A DNA stretch of 64,000 nt, taken from contig NZ_JANHMP010000002.1 of the NCBI RefSeq assembly GCF_024609265.1, forward strand, positions 186,001 to 250,000, written 5' to 3'. The position numbers were made by a program, and so were the translations under genes. Positions 1 to 10,321 of this stretch are shown one piece after another. This stretch comes from Geothrix campi (GTDB taxonomy: Bacteria; Acidobacteriota; Holophagae; Holophagales; Holophagaceae). Within the stretch, counting starts at the first letter, position 1. Each line of letters opens with the position of its first letter. A model generated the notes under the pieces. It did not search any database. It saw only the letters and a list, made by a program, of their open reading frames with translations, and was not told the origin of the DNA.

Positions 1-327
1 CGGATCGCCGTCGCTACCGGAGACGGTACTACAGGCTACACAGGCGATGGTGCTAGCGGCCTCTACCTGTGGGGCGCTCAGATTGAGGTCGCCCCCGCCC
101 CCACCTCCTACATCCCCACCACCACAGCCGCCGTCACCGTCACCGACTACACGCTGAGCGGGACGGGGCTGGTGACGCTGGCCACGGCTCCGGTGAGCGG
201 CGCCACCCTCACCTGGAGTGGAGCCTACTACCGCCGCGTCCGGTTCGACATGGACGAGTACGAGCAGGAGCAGATGTTCAACCTGTGCTGGAACGGCGGC
301 ACGGTCTCGCTGCTGAGTGTCAAGTGA
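1..327 (+). CDS. Phage tail protein, DUF2460-like C-terminus (5' partial)
   Basis: Open from the first base to TGA at 325-327, 108 residues visible. The last about 35 residues (YYRRVRFDMDEYEQ, then a Trp and a final SLLSVK) resemble the C-terminal part of the DUF2460/TIGR02217 phage tail family. The part before that (LYLWGAQIEVAP, then TSYIPTT) looks like the end of a carbohydrate-binding or lectin-like insert common in phage structural proteins. The stop overlaps the GTG start of the DUF2163 gene, so the two are probably translationally coupled. The family order DUF2460-DUF2163-NlpC/P60-tail tip is the one known from gene transfer agents and related siphoviruses, and it supports the call. 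The start lies outside the window. Confidence 0.6.
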   Translation, partial: RIAVATGDGTTGYTGDGASGLYLWGAQIEVAPAPTSYIPTTTAAVTVTDYTLSGTGLVTLATAPVSGATLTWSGAYYRRVRFDMDEYEQEQMFNLCWNGGTVSLLSVK

Positions 328-1190
328 AGGCCGCCTCGGGAGCCCTGATCTCGTTGCTCAACAGCAACAACGTCTTCCTTATGGCGGACCTCTACACGTT
401 CACGATGCGCGATGCCTCGGTGGTGCGCTGGGCCAAGGCTGACCTGCCCATCACCCTGGGCGCGAACACCTTCACCAGCCCCAGCGACAACGGCACCCAG
501 CCGACGCTGGAGCGCGGGACGGTGCGCACGGTCAAGGGCCTCGAGGTGGACGTCATGGACCTCACGCTCTACGGCGGCAGCACCGCCCAGATCGGTGGCG
601 TGGGGCTGGCGATCTTCGCGCACAACGGCGGCTTCGACGGGTGCCGGGTGAAGGTGGAGCGGGTCTTCATGACCACCTGGGGCGATACCAGCGCGGGCAG
701 CCTCGTCCTGTTCGAGGGCAACGTGGCCGCCGTGGACCCCACCTCGACCCAGGTCACGCTGCGGGTGAAGTCCGACCTGGAGCGGCTCACCAACAAATTC
801 CCGCGCACGCTGTTCATGCCGGGATGCTCCAACAGCTTCGGCGACGCGAATTGTGGCAAGAACCTGGTGGCCCTCACGGACACCGGCACGGCCGGCGCGG
901 GCACGAACATCAGCCAGGTGAACGTGGGCACGGGTCACGCCGACGGTTACTACGCCCTGGGCGTGCTCACCATGACCTCCGGAGCCGCCACGGGCAGCCG
1001 GCGCGCGGTGAAGTCCTATGTGGGCGGCATCGCGGTCCTGTCGATCCCCCTGCCGGCCGCTGCGGCCCCCGGAGACACATTCTCGGTCTACCCCGGGTGC
1101 GCCCGGACCAAGGCCGCCTGCACCACCTGGGCCAACCTGGACCGCTTCCGGGGCTGCCCCTATGTCCCGCCGCCCGAGACGACGAGGTAA
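324..1190 (+). CDS. Phage tail assembly protein, DUF2163 (BR0599-like)
   Basis: 288 residues from GTG at 324, which overlaps the previous stop (GTGA). An upstream in-frame ATG at 285 lies inside the previous gene and is less likely. The N-terminal part (LYTFTMRDASVVRW, then TFTSPSDNG) and the Cys-containing C-terminal part (FMPGCSNSFGDANCG and YPGCARTKAACTTW) match the DUF2163 / phage BR0599 pattern, in which a conserved Cys-rich domain follows a beta-rich half. In gene transfer agents the family lies between the DUF2460 protein and the tail-tip hydrolase and belongs to the distal tail. The role here is inferred from family and position. Confidence 0.8.
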   Translation: MKAASGALISLLNSNNVFLMADLYTFTMRDASVVRWAKADLPITLGANTFTSPSDNGTQPTLERGTVRTVKGLEVDVMDLTLYGGSTAQIGGVGLAIFAHNGGFDGCRVKVERVFMTTWGDTSAGSLVLFEGNVAAVDPTSTQVTLRVKSDLERLTNKFPRTLFMPGCSNSFGDANCGKNLVALTDTGTAGAGTNISQVNVGTGHADGYYALGVLTMTSGAATGSRRAVKSYVGGIAVLSIPLPAAAAPGDTFSVYPGCARTKAACTTWANLDRFRGCPYVPPPETTR

Positions 1191-1194
1191 CCCG

Positions 1195-1776
1195 ATGATC
1201 GCCGAACGCATGCTGGCCGCGCACGCCCTGATCCTGGACCGCCCTGCCGAGGAGCAGCAGCAGCGCCTCGCCGTGGTCCAGGAGGCCATGTGCTGGCTCC
1301 GCACGCCCTACCACCACCGGGCCCGGGTCATGGGTGCCGGGGTGGACTGCGGGATGCTACTCACGGAGGTCTACGAGGGCGCGGGCGTCACGCCCCACGT
1401 CGAGCCCGCCGAGTACCCCGCCGACTGGATGCTCCACCGCAGCGAAGAGCGGTTCCTGGGCATCGTGGAGACCTACGCCCAGAAGGTGGACGCCCCACTG
1501 CCCGGGGACATCGCCCTGTTCCGCTGGGGCCGGTGCATCAGCCACGGCTCCATCGTTGTGGCGTGGCCAGAGATCGTGCACGCCTACATCCACGCGGGTG
1601 AGGTGGTGCTGGATGATGCCGTGGCCAATCAGGAGCTCGCCGAGCGGCTGGTGGGGTTCTGGTCTCCGTGGGCAAAAGGCTGGGACGAGGTGCCGGCCGA
1701 CACGCTGGGCATGATCCAGCCGGGTGAGATGGTGGTGCCCGCGTGGCTCGCCAAGCATCTGAGCGAGGGGGCTTAA
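1195..1776 (+). CDS. NlpC/P60-type tail-tip cysteine hydrolase
   Basis: 193 residues; ATG four bases after the previous stop. The fold is recognised from GAGVDCGMLLTEVYE (around residues 43-57, with the candidate nucleophile Cys) and the downstream ISHGSIVV segment carrying the candidate His, in the usual NlpC/P60 order. Such enzymes sit at the tail tip of siphoviruses and cut peptidoglycan during DNA entry. The TAA stop overlaps the next ATG (TAATG), so expression is probably coupled to the tail-tip protein. The cut bond cannot be read from the sequence. Confidence 0.8.
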   Translation: MIAERMLAAHALILDRPAEEQQQRLAVVQEAMCWLRTPYHHRARVMGAGVDCGMLLTEVYEGAGVTPHVEPAEYPADWMLHRSEERFLGIVETYAQKVDAPLPGDIALFRWGRCISHGSIVVAWPEIVHAYIHAGEVVLDDAVANQELAERLVGFWSPWAKGWDEVPADTLGMIQPGEMVVPAWLAKHLSEGA

Positions 1777-3815
1777 TGGGCGGCGGCGGGCACAGCACCA
1801 GCACGGTCGACCAGGTCCTGGCCGGCATCCAGATCCAGACCAGCGCCTACGGTGGCTGCCTGCCCGTGGTGTGCGGGACCACCCGCGTGCCGGGGAACCT
1901 GCTGGACTACGACGACTTCACGGCCATCCCCCACACCACCACCCAGAAGGTCGGCAAGGGCGGCGGGGGTTCCACCTCGTCCAACACCACCTACACCTAC
2001 ACCGCGGGCGGCATCATGGCCATCTGCGCGGGGCCCATCACGGGGGTCAATCAGGTCTGGCGGGACAAGGAGATCGGCAGCCTGAGCGGCTACGGGCTCA
2101 CGCTGTTCACGGGCACGCGGCCCCAGACAGCCTGGTCCACCTGGACGACGAAGCACCCCACCAAGGCCATCGGCTACTCTGGCATGGCCACGGTCTGCTC
2201 CCCGTCCTGGGACCTGGGCGGGTCCGGGGCGTTCAAGAACCACTCATTCGAGGTGGTGGGCTTCGTGGCCACGGAGCAAGACCCGGCAGCCCTGGTAGCC
2301 TACGACGCCAAGCCCTCCGCCGTGGTGAACCTGCTACTCACCGACCCCTACGAGGGCAGCGGGTTCCCCTCGGCCCAGCTCGGGGACCTCGTCACCGGGG
2401 CGGGGAGCTATGCCACCTACTGCCAGGCGCTCGGGTTCGTGATCAGCCCGGCCTTCGTGGAACAGAAGAGCACCGCCGAGCACCTGCAGGACGTCCTGAA
2501 CGCCACGAACTCCGAGTCCGTCTGGACCGCCGGCGCCACAGGCATGCTGCTGAAGATCGTGCCCTACGGCGACACCGCGGTCACGGCCAACGGCACCACC
2601 TACACCCCGAACACCACGCCGCTCTACGACCTGACGGTGGATGACTTCCTGGTCGGCGCGCCGGACGAGGACCCCATCGAGGTCACGATCTCGAGCCCGC
2701 AGGATATCTTCAACTGCGTGCCCGTGGAGTTCCTGGACCGGCTGAACAGCTACAACGTGAGCGTGGTGGACGACCCGGAGCCGGTGGACGTGGCCCTGAA
2801 CGGGCTGAAGAAGGATTCCCCGCTGACCCTGCACTGCATCACCCGCTCCGCCGTGGCGCTGCAGGTGAGCCGGATCAAGGCCCAGCGTAACGTCTTCATC
2901 CGCCGCACCTACAAGTTCCGACTCGGCTGGCGCTACATCCTACTGGAGCCAATGGTGGATCTGGTCACCATCACGGAACCGCTGCTGGGCCTGGACCACA
3001 AGCTGGTCCGGATCGTCAGCGTCGAGATGCCCGACGAAAATTCAGAGGAGGAGGGGCTGACCATCGAAGCCGAGGAGTGGCCCTTCGGCACCGGGAGCGC
3101 CACGCTCTACACCACCCAGACCGCCGACGGGCAGGCGCCCAACGTGAACGCCGACCCGGGCGCGGCCGCTGCTCCGGTGATCTTCGACAGCCCGGCCCTC
3201 TACGCCGAGGGTGAGGCGCCGGAGATCACGCTCGCCACAGCGGGGGGCCCGCTCTGGGGCGGCTGCTCGATCTGGGTCAGCAGCACGGGCAGCAGCTACG
3301 CCCAGGCTGGCTACATCAGCAACCCCTGCCGCTTCGGCACTCTCACCGCCAACCTGGCGGCCTGGGCCGGGGGCACAGCCCAGGACAACACGAACACGCT
3401 CTCTGTGACCCTGCCCAACGGCGGCGTCCTGAACACCGTGGACAACGCTACGGCAGCGCAGGGGCTGAACCTGATCTGGGTGGATGGGGAGATGATCAGC
3501 TTCCAGACTGCCACGCTCACCGGGACCAACGCCTACAACCTCTCCGGGCTCTACCGCGGGCTCTACGGCACGGCCCCGGGCGCCCACCTGTCGGGCACGA
3601 AGTGGGCGAAGCTCGACACCACCGTGGCCCGCTACACCATCCCCGCCACCCAGATCGGCCAGCTGCTCTACATCAAGCTCCTGAGCTTCAACCTCTGGGG
3701 CGCGGGCGGGCGGCAGCTGGCCTCGGAGGCGGTCTACACCTGGACGCCTGCAGCCGCGGCGGTGCCAGCGCCCACGGCGATCACGGTGGCTGTTTCCGAC
3801 ACAAGGCCGACTTGA
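1776..3815 (+). CDS. Phage tail-tip / host-specificity protein (gp15/TipJ-like)
   Basis: 679 residues from ATG at 1776, overlapping the hydrolase stop. The N-terminus (MGGGGHSTSTVDQVLAG, then LPVVCGTTRVPGNLLDYDDF) and the glycine-rich loop near residue 65 fit large baseplate or tail-tip proteins that follow the NlpC/P60 gene in lambda-like and GTA-like tails. The middle has the repeated beta-strand character of tail hub domains. The last about 200 residues look like beta-sandwich modules. A role in joining the tail tube to the host-contact fibre is inferred from order and length. Confidence 0.7.
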   Translation: MGGGGHSTSTVDQVLAGIQIQTSAYGGCLPVVCGTTRVPGNLLDYDDFTAIPHTTTQKVGKGGGGSTSSNTTYTYTAGGIMAICAGPITGVNQVWRDKEIGSLSGYGLTLFTGTRPQTAWSTWTTKHPTKAIGYSGMATVCSPSWDLGGSGAFKNHSFEVVGFVATEQDPAALVAYDAKPSAVVNLLLTDPYEGSGFPSAQLGDLVTGAGSYATYCQALGFVISPAFVEQKSTAEHLQDVLNATNSESVWTAGATGMLLKIVPYGDTAVTANGTTYTPNTTPLYDLTVDDFLVGAPDEDPIEVTISSPQDIFNCVPVEFLDRLNSYNVSVVDDPEPVDVALNGLKKDSPLTLHCITRSAVALQVSRIKAQRNVFIRRTYKFRLGWRYILLEPMVDLVTITEPLLGLDHKLVRIVSVEMPDENSEEEGLTIEAEEWPFGTGSATLYTTQTADGQAPNVNADPGAAAAPVIFDSPALYAEGEAPEITLATAGGPLWGGCSIWVSSTGSSYAQAGYISNPCRFGTLTANLAAWAGGTAQDNTNTLSVTLPNGGVLNTVDNATAAQGLNLIWVDGEMISFQTATLTGTNAYNLSGLYRGLYGTAPGAHLSGTKWAKLDTTVARYTIPATQIGQLLYIKLLSFNLWGAGGRQLASEAVYTWTPAAAAVPAPTAITVAVSDTRPT

Positions 3816-3824
3816 GGGGTTCCG

Positions 3825-5651
3825 ATGCGCAAAGTTGACGACGACGGCGGCGGATCCGGTGGCGGTTCGGATGCCATCTACAAGTGGGTGGACATCAACT
3901 GGACCTTCACCGAGCCCAGCCCCGCCGGGCTGGTGAAGGGCTTCGAGGTCGTGATCTACACCGGCACCGACCCCACGGACACCTCGAAGTACCTGAAGTC
4001 CCCCGAGCGGGGGCTGCTGGCCACGGACCGGCGCCTGGTGACCACCTACAGCTACCGCACCTACACCGCGGCCCCCACCAACGTGAACGCGGCGGTGCGC
4101 GTGGTCTATCCCGACGGGAAGAGCGCCTGGGTGGCGACGACGTCCAGCCTGGCGCCGGCCACGCCCCCGGTGACCGCGTACCAGTCGGACAACCTGATCC
4201 CCAACCCCACCTCCGAGCTGGGCGCCGTGGTGGGCTATGCGGGGCAGCTGGTGGTGAATGACGCCACCAACGCCTACGCCGGGAACTACTGCCGGAAACT
4301 CGACGCCTCCGCCACGAACCAGACCGCCCTCACGCCGGTCATCCCCTGCATCTATGGGGACCAGTTCAGCTTCGACGGCTATGTGAAGGGCTCGAATGGC
4401 ACGGTGGCCGCCCAGCTGGTGCTGAAGTTCTACGACGCATCAGGCGCCACGGTGGGCACTTCGACCTCGGTGGCCTTCGCTGGGGCCGTCTACCAGACCA
4501 TGACGCCCTTCCGGGGGGCAGCTGGCTCCTCAGCGGTGGGTGTGCAGGCCTTCGTGCAGGCCAGCACCACGGGGGCTGGGCAGTTCCTCTACTTCGACAA
4601 CCTGAGCCTCCGCAGGGCCGTGAAGTTCAACCACATGGAGACCGACGGCGGGTTCCGTGCAGCCAATGCCCTCAAGAACCTACTCGGCACCGGCACCACG
4701 GCGGACCGGGCGTTCTACGTCGGGAACTGCGACCCCAATACCCTGGGGGGAGCTCCCAAGATCAGCTGCCTCACGATCACCCGGCGGCGATGGGATACCA
4801 CCTTAAAAATCGGCCGGCTGGAACTCTCCCTCACCCCTTCCGGAGCCCCCACCACGGACAACCTGGATGGCATGCGCCCAGCCAAGATCGTCTGGTACCG
4901 GCAAAGCATCCCGGGCACCACGGCCACTCTCACCCTGCTCGATACCACCTATCCCTCCATGCATGATCGTCTTTTTGCCAACACGACCGATTCAAATGCT
5001 GCGAATACGGTAACCACCACGACAACGCTCATAGACGGTGGCATTAGCACCGGGTGCCCCGCTTGCCTCGTCACCCTCTACAACGCCTTCGGGCCATCTG
5101 AAACCCATTGCTTCTACGCCGCCACGGGGAACGGGGATGGTTCAGCCCTGGTCGACAATGGGCAGACCTGGCCCGCGGGCATCACAGGCGGATCTGGCGG
5201 CGGGGCTGGCGGCGGTGGTGGCGGTGGCGGTAGCTGCCCTGCGCCGTGGGTCCTGGTGGACGTCATCGAGGCCGGGGTGGAGACCCGGAAGCGGGCGGAT
5301 GCCCTGGTGGCGGGCGACCTGGTGGTGACCTACCACGCGGGCACCAGCACCCGGGGCCGGTGGCCCATCAAGGCCGTCTCCACCGTCGAGGGTCAGGAGC
5401 GGTGGGACGTCACCTTCGAGGACGGGCTGGTACTCACCGACGCCGTGCACCATCGGTTCTACCTCACCGATGGGCGCCAGGTCTCCATTGAGGATCTGCA
5501 GCCTGGGGACATCGTGGCCGGGGACGCCCCCCGGGTGGTGGTCTCTGCCGCCTACCGGGACCGCGGGCCTGTCGTGGCCATCACCGTCGACATGGCCTAC
5601 AGCTACCAGACCAGCGGCGTGCTGCAGTCCAACCTCAAGGCGGAGGGCTGA
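3825..5651 (+). CDS. Tail fibre-like protein with C-terminal Hint domain
   Basis: 608 residues. A Gly/Asp-rich N-terminus is followed by a fibronectin-like stretch (about 20-110), then a beta-rich carbohydrate-binding-like region (about 130-270). Next comes a segment of unrecognised fold and a nearly pure glycine linker (about 450-469). Residues 471-608 form a hedgehog/intein (Hint) module: it opens with Cys471, has the GDLVVT-like turn, a His pair at 542-543 (AVHHRFYL), a DLQPGDIV segment, and ends with Asn603 near the C-terminus. Hint modules self-cleave in hedgehog and bacterial toxin proteins. Here the usual penultimate His before the terminal Asn is replaced (LQSN). The fibre role is inferred from position. 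Confidence 0.65.
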   Translation: MRKVDDDGGGSGGGSDAIYKWVDINWTFTEPSPAGLVKGFEVVIYTGTDPTDTSKYLKSPERGLLATDRRLVTTYSYRTYTAAPTNVNAAVRVVYPDGKSAWVATTSSLAPATPPVTAYQSDNLIPNPTSELGAVVGYAGQLVVNDATNAYAGNYCRKLDASATNQTALTPVIPCIYGDQFSFDGYVKGSNGTVAAQLVLKFYDASGATVGTSTSVAFAGAVYQTMTPFRGAAGSSAVGVQAFVQASTTGAGQFLYFDNLSLRRAVKFNHMETDGGFRAANALKNLLGTGTTADRAFYVGNCDPNTLGGAPKISCLTITRRRWDTTLKIGRLELSLTPSGAPTTDNLDGMRPAKIVWYRQSIPGTTATLTLLDTTYPSMHDRLFANTTDSNAANTVTTTTTLIDGGISTGCPACLVTLYNAFGPSETHCFYAATGNGDGSALVDNGQTWPAGITGGSGGGAGGGGGGGGSCPAPWVLVDVIEAGVETRKRADALVAGDLVVTYHAGTSTRGRWPIKAVSTVEGQERWDVTFEDGLVLTDAVHHRFYLTDGRQVSIEDLQPGDIVAGDAPRVVVSAAYRDRGPVVAITVDMAYSYQTSGVLQSNLKAEG

Positions 5652-5842
5652 TGCGAAAAATCATCCAGATCACCGACCCCCAGGGCAAGCCCGTCAGCGG
5701 GCACATCTTCGAGGCCCCGGACGCGGCCAGTCTGGAGGTCTCCATGGCGGGGCTCCCGGAGGGCTGCTGGTACGAAGTGGAGGCGGAGGATCAACTGGTG
5801 ATCTCTCCGCCTCCCGTGCTACCTGACGCGCCTATTGCTTGA
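5651..5842 (+). CDS. Small phage protein of unknown function
   Basis: 63 residues; the ATG overlaps the fibre stop (TGATG), which suggests coupling. The protein is acidic, starts MRKIIQITDPQGKPVSGHIF and ends in a proline-rich tail. No family is recognised. It is the last rightward gene of the tail module and overlaps the 3' end of the convergent lipoprotein gene by 11 bases. It may be a fibre chaperone, as small genes after fibre genes often are, but nothing in the sequence proves this. Confidence 0.55.
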   Translation: MRKIIQITDPQGKPVSGHIFEAPDAASLEVSMAGLPEGCWYEVEAEDQLVISPPPVLPDAPIA

Positions 5843-6641
5843 CGAAGGTGGCGCTGAGCTGCCCTGCCAGGGGGTTGCTGACGTTCGAGGTGAGCGCCAC
5901 CAAGGACCCATCCGCCGCGAAGTAGGCGTAACCGTAGGTGGATGGCAGGTAGCTGAACGACCCATCGGGGAGGTAGGAGAACCCGATGTTAAAGCAGTTC
6001 TTCCCCGCGTTGGTATTGCTGATCGTGCCCGTATAGGCCCCGACCTGGGGCTTGCCGGCGGTGGCGTCGGCGTCGTTGGCATAGGCGAAGCCGCTGATAC
6101 TGCCGTCAGCATGGATATTCATAACGATGACCCTGCCGTTGCTGGACGCGGTGCTGCGCCAGGTCCCGGTCTGGACGGCCAGGTCCACCACCTGATCCTG
6201 CAGCGTGGTCACGGCGAGGCTGAAGGCCCCGGCGCTGGATGTGCCGGACAGCACCCCGTTCAGAAGCGTGCCCGTCAGCGTGAGGGGCGAGGTGGCCCCA
6301 TCCACATCGGTCTGCCAGCAGGTCCCTACCAGGGAGACCGCGCCGGCCTCATCGACGTAGATGGAGCCGCGGAGGTTCTGATAGTCGCCCACGATGCCCT
6401 GGAACCCGCCGTCAGCGGCCACGATGAAGGTGTCCCCGATGGTGCCGATGGACGCGGCGGCCATGCCAGGGGCGGCGGGTGCCACGCGGGGGCGGTAGAT
6501 CGCACGCGGGACGGGCTGCGGGTTAGTCACCGGCGGAGGCGGAGGCGGTGGGGGCGGCGTGGTGCTGGTGGTGCTGGGGCTGGACCCGCCGCCACAGGCG
6601 AGAGCTGCTGCGAGAATCAGAATGGAGAAAAGCAAGCGCAT
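5832..6641 (-). CDS. Lipoprotein with polyproline linker
   Basis: 269 residues. The signal peptide MRLLFSILILAAALAC ends in a lipobox (ALAC), so Cys16 is probably lipidated. A Ser/Thr-rich stretch and a run of nine prolines form a spacer, then a beta-rich domain of about 200 residues with repeated G-S-L-V and G-T-S patterns. No enzyme motif is visible. A GGAGGCTCC sequence lies just before the ATG. The gene overlaps the last phage gene tail to tail. It may be a prophage lysogenic-conversion (moron) gene or the first host gene beyond the prophage; the sequence alone does not decide. Confidence 0.7.
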   Translation of the reverse strand: MRLLFSILILAAALACGGGSSPSTTSTTPPPPPPPPPVTNPQPVPRAIYRPRVAPAAPGMAAASIGTIGDTFIVAADGGFQGIVGDYQNLRGSIYVDEAGAVSLVGTCWQTDVDGATSPLTLTGTLLNGVLSGTSSAGAFSLAVTTLQDQVVDLAVQTGTWRSTASSNGRVIVMNIHADGSISGFAYANDADATAGKPQVGAYTGTISNTNAGKNCFNIGFSYLPDGSFSYLPSTYGYAYFAADGSLVALTSNVSNPLAGQLSATFVKQ

Positions 6642-6676
6642 GGAGCCTCCTGGTCACCAATATGGGGCCTATGCAA

Positions 6677-6693
6677 TTGACAAGCCATGTCAA
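6677..6693. promoter_or_regulatory. Operator-like inverted repeat upstream of lipoprotein gene
   Basis: TTGACA-AGCCA-TGTCAA, perfect 6-base arms around 5 bases, 36 bases before the lipoprotein start. On the minus strand the first arm also reads as a -35 box (TTGACA), so a repressor bound here would cover the promoter. The regulator is unknown. It could be a phage repressor site if the lipoprotein belongs to the prophage. Confidence 0.4.
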
Positions 6694-6814
6694 AAATGCC
6701 GGGTTGTTTTGAGGTCTCAATGGGCCTTCAGTCCGTCTCAGTCCACATAGGCGGCCCATTAGTCCAGAGGGTGCACTTTGCCAGTGGTTTGCCACTCGGG
6801 GCGGACTGGAGGCA

Positions 6815-6838
6815 ATAAAAAGGCCCCGTGAGGGGCCT
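6815..6838 (-). terminator. Rho-independent terminator after tRNA-Val
   Basis: The stem GGCCCC with loop GTGA and GGGGCC is followed, on the minus strand, by a run of T (TTTTTAT). It lies 16 bases beyond the CCA end of the tRNA, in the right orientation to end the tRNA transcript. Confidence 0.8.
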
Positions 6839-6853
6839 AAGTGTTGATATTGC

Positions 6854-6928
<75 letters not shown>

Positions 6929-6940
6929 GCGCGAAGCTCC

Positions 6941-6968
6941 ATTCTAGCGGAACGGGGGCGGCTGTCGA
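6941..6968 (-). promoter_or_regulatory. Sigma70-type promoter of tRNA-Val
   Basis: On the minus strand, TCGACA (5 of 6 to consensus) is separated by 16 bases from TAGAAT (5 of 6). The -10 box ends 12 bases before the tRNA 5' end, a normal distance for a tRNA promoter. Confidence 0.7.
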
Positions 6969-6994
6969 GCCTCCAGGCGGGGTGGCGGGTCCTT

Positions 6995-7159
6995 TCAGCG
7001 GTTCCAGTACCAGAGCAATAGGGCGGCCAGGGTGCCGATGGTCACCAGGGCCCATTCGCCTGCGTAGGGATGGTCCAAGGCGAACCGGGTCAGGGGTACT
7101 TCGGGATGGAAGTGGGGGTGACCATGAGGATGGGGATGAGGGTGGGCATGGGCGGTCAT
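6995..7159 (-). CDS. Small His-rich single-span membrane protein
   Basis: 54 residues from an ATG preceded by GGAGGT at a good distance; a longer in-frame start lacks such a site. The N-terminal third is rich in His and Pro (alternating AHPHPHPHGHPHFH), then FALDHPYAGEW leads into one hydrophobic segment (LVTIGTLAALLLWYW) at the C-terminus. The His stretch suggests metal binding, but this is inference. It lies downstream of glmS, next to a 38-residue protein of similar design. No family is recognised. Confidence 0.6.
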   Translation of the reverse strand: MTAHAHPHPHPHGHPHFHPEVPLTRFALDHPYAGEWALVTIGTLAALLLWYWNR

Positions 7160-7247
7160 GGGGACCTCCAATCCTGAGGACCACGGTCCACCCCAAACAT
7201 GGGCCGCAGGCCGGCCCGGCGCCATCCCAACCCGCCCCTCGGCGGAG

Positions 7248-7364
7248 TCAATGGTGGGTGGCCGGCCAGAAGAGCCAGGCGAATAGGGCCCCGGCCAGGA
7301 TCAGCAGCCAGTCGATCGAGGGATCGTGCGCGAAGTCGTGGCGGCGGAGGAAGTGGGCAGCCAT
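7248..7364 (-). CDS. 38-residue single-span membrane protein
   Basis: Reads MAAHFLRRHDFAHDPSIDW, then the hydrophobic segment LLILAGALFAWLFW and a short tail ending THH. The ATG is preceded by GGAGG six bases upstream. The layout (a short His-bearing polar part, an acidic/aromatic step, one C-terminal membrane span) matches the next small gene on the same strand. The two may be diverged copies. Such short genes are usually missed by automatic annotation. Function unknown. Confidence 0.55.
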   Translation of the reverse strand: MAAHFLRRHDFAHDPSIDWLLILAGALFAWLFWPATHH

Positions 7365-7454
7365 GGCAGCCTCCATCCAGGGGACGACTGTCCGCCCAGA
7401 AGATGGGGCCCAGCCCGGGAAGTCGCTGTGACTTTCCTGGAAATTCCATGATTC

Positions 7455-9287
<1,833 letters not shown>

Positions 9288-9422
9288 GGGTGACTCCGAT
9301 CCGATGCTTCCGACCATAGCCGGGCGGGGCTGAGGTTCCAATGTGGCCCGGGGCACACGCCCTGAGGTAGCACGGCGACCACAGGTGTGGTGCCTGGAGC
9401 GGGCTGCCGGTCTCCGGGGCGC

Positions 9423-10313
9423 TCAGCCCCGGATGTGCTTCTCCAACAGCTTGCTCCGGAGCTGCAGCATGGCTTTGGTGTGCAGCTGGGAGACTCGGGA
9501 CTCGGTGATGTTCAGGAGGATCCCGATCTCCTTCATGGTCAGCTCGTCGAAGTAGTAGAGCTGGACCACGAACTTCTCCTTCTTGGGCCGCCCTTCGATG
9601 GCCGTCCGCAGGATGTCCTTGACCTCCGCGGTCTGGAAGATCTGGTGCGGATCCTCGGCGTCCGGATCAGGCACGAAGCTGAGGAGGCTTTCACCCTCGC
9701 CGTCCTCGCCCACCTCGACGAAGGTGCCGAGGGTGACGCCCTTGAGTTCATCCAGATTCTTGTGCAGCTCCTCGAGCGGGATGCCCAGGTGGCGCGCCAC
9801 CTCCTCGTCCGAGGCTGCCCGTCCCTTCTGCTGTTCGAGGAGGCGATAGGCGTTCTCGATGTCCTTCTTCTTCCGCCGGAGGCTGCGGGGCACCCAGTCC
9901 AGATCCCGCAGGCCGTCCAGGATGGCGCCCTTGATCCGGAGTTCGGCGTACGTCTTGAACTTGATGTTGCGAGTGGGCTCGAACTTCTCGATGGCGTCCA
10001 TCAGGCCCAGGATGCCGCTGTTGATGAGGTCGTCCACCTCTACATGGGCGGGCAGGCGCGAGGCGATGCGGTGGGCCACGAACTTCACCAGGGGGACGTA
10101 GTCCTTGATGATCTGTTCGCGGTTGCTCCGATCGAAGGGCTCCGGGGGTTCGGCGCCGGTCTCCGCGGAGGCGGCCGCCTCGCGTTCCCGTTCGCTCGCC
10201 GCCAGCAGGGCTGCCCAGGGCCGGAGGGCGGCCGGAGCGGACGCCACGGCGCGGGCCACCTCGTCATCGATCGACGGATCGGAATCGACGAGCCGGTTTG
10301 GGAGCAGGGTCAT
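9423..10313 (-). CDS. fliA: RNA polymerase sigma-28 factor (FliA/WhiG family)
   Basis: 296 residues. Region 2 (VDDLINSGILGLMDAIEKF and FKTYAELRIKGAILDGLR) is followed by the sigma-28 signature DLDWVPRSLRRKKK. Region 3, and region 4 with an ITESRVSQLHTKAMLQLR helix-turn-helix, complete the protein. The family drives flagellar late genes in motile bacteria. An N-terminal extension of about 60 residues, rich in Ala and Glu, is longer than in enterobacterial FliA. The start lies 8 bases after the flhG stop with AGGA before the ATG, so the pair forms an operon. No flagellar structural genes are in the window. Confidence 0.9.
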   Translation of the reverse strand: MTLLPNRLVDSDPSIDDEVARAVASAPAALRPWAALLAASEREREAAASAETGAEPPEPFDRSNREQIIKDYVPLVKFVAHRIASRLPAHVEVDDLINSGILGLMDAIEKFEPTRNIKFKTYAELRIKGAILDGLRDLDWVPRSLRRKKKDIENAYRLLEQQKGRAASDEEVARHLGIPLEELHKNLDELKGVTLGTFVEVGEDGEGESLLSFVPDPDAEDPHQIFQTAEVKDILRTAIEGRPKKEKFVVQLYYFDELTMKEIGILLNITESRVSQLHTKAMLQLRSKLLEKHIRG

Positions 10314-10321
10314 TCGGGTTC

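Noticed and set aside
9288-9422. Possible glmS ribozyme or riboswitch
   Set aside because: The gap is short and no glmS ribozyme core or other known riboswitch pattern could be recognised.
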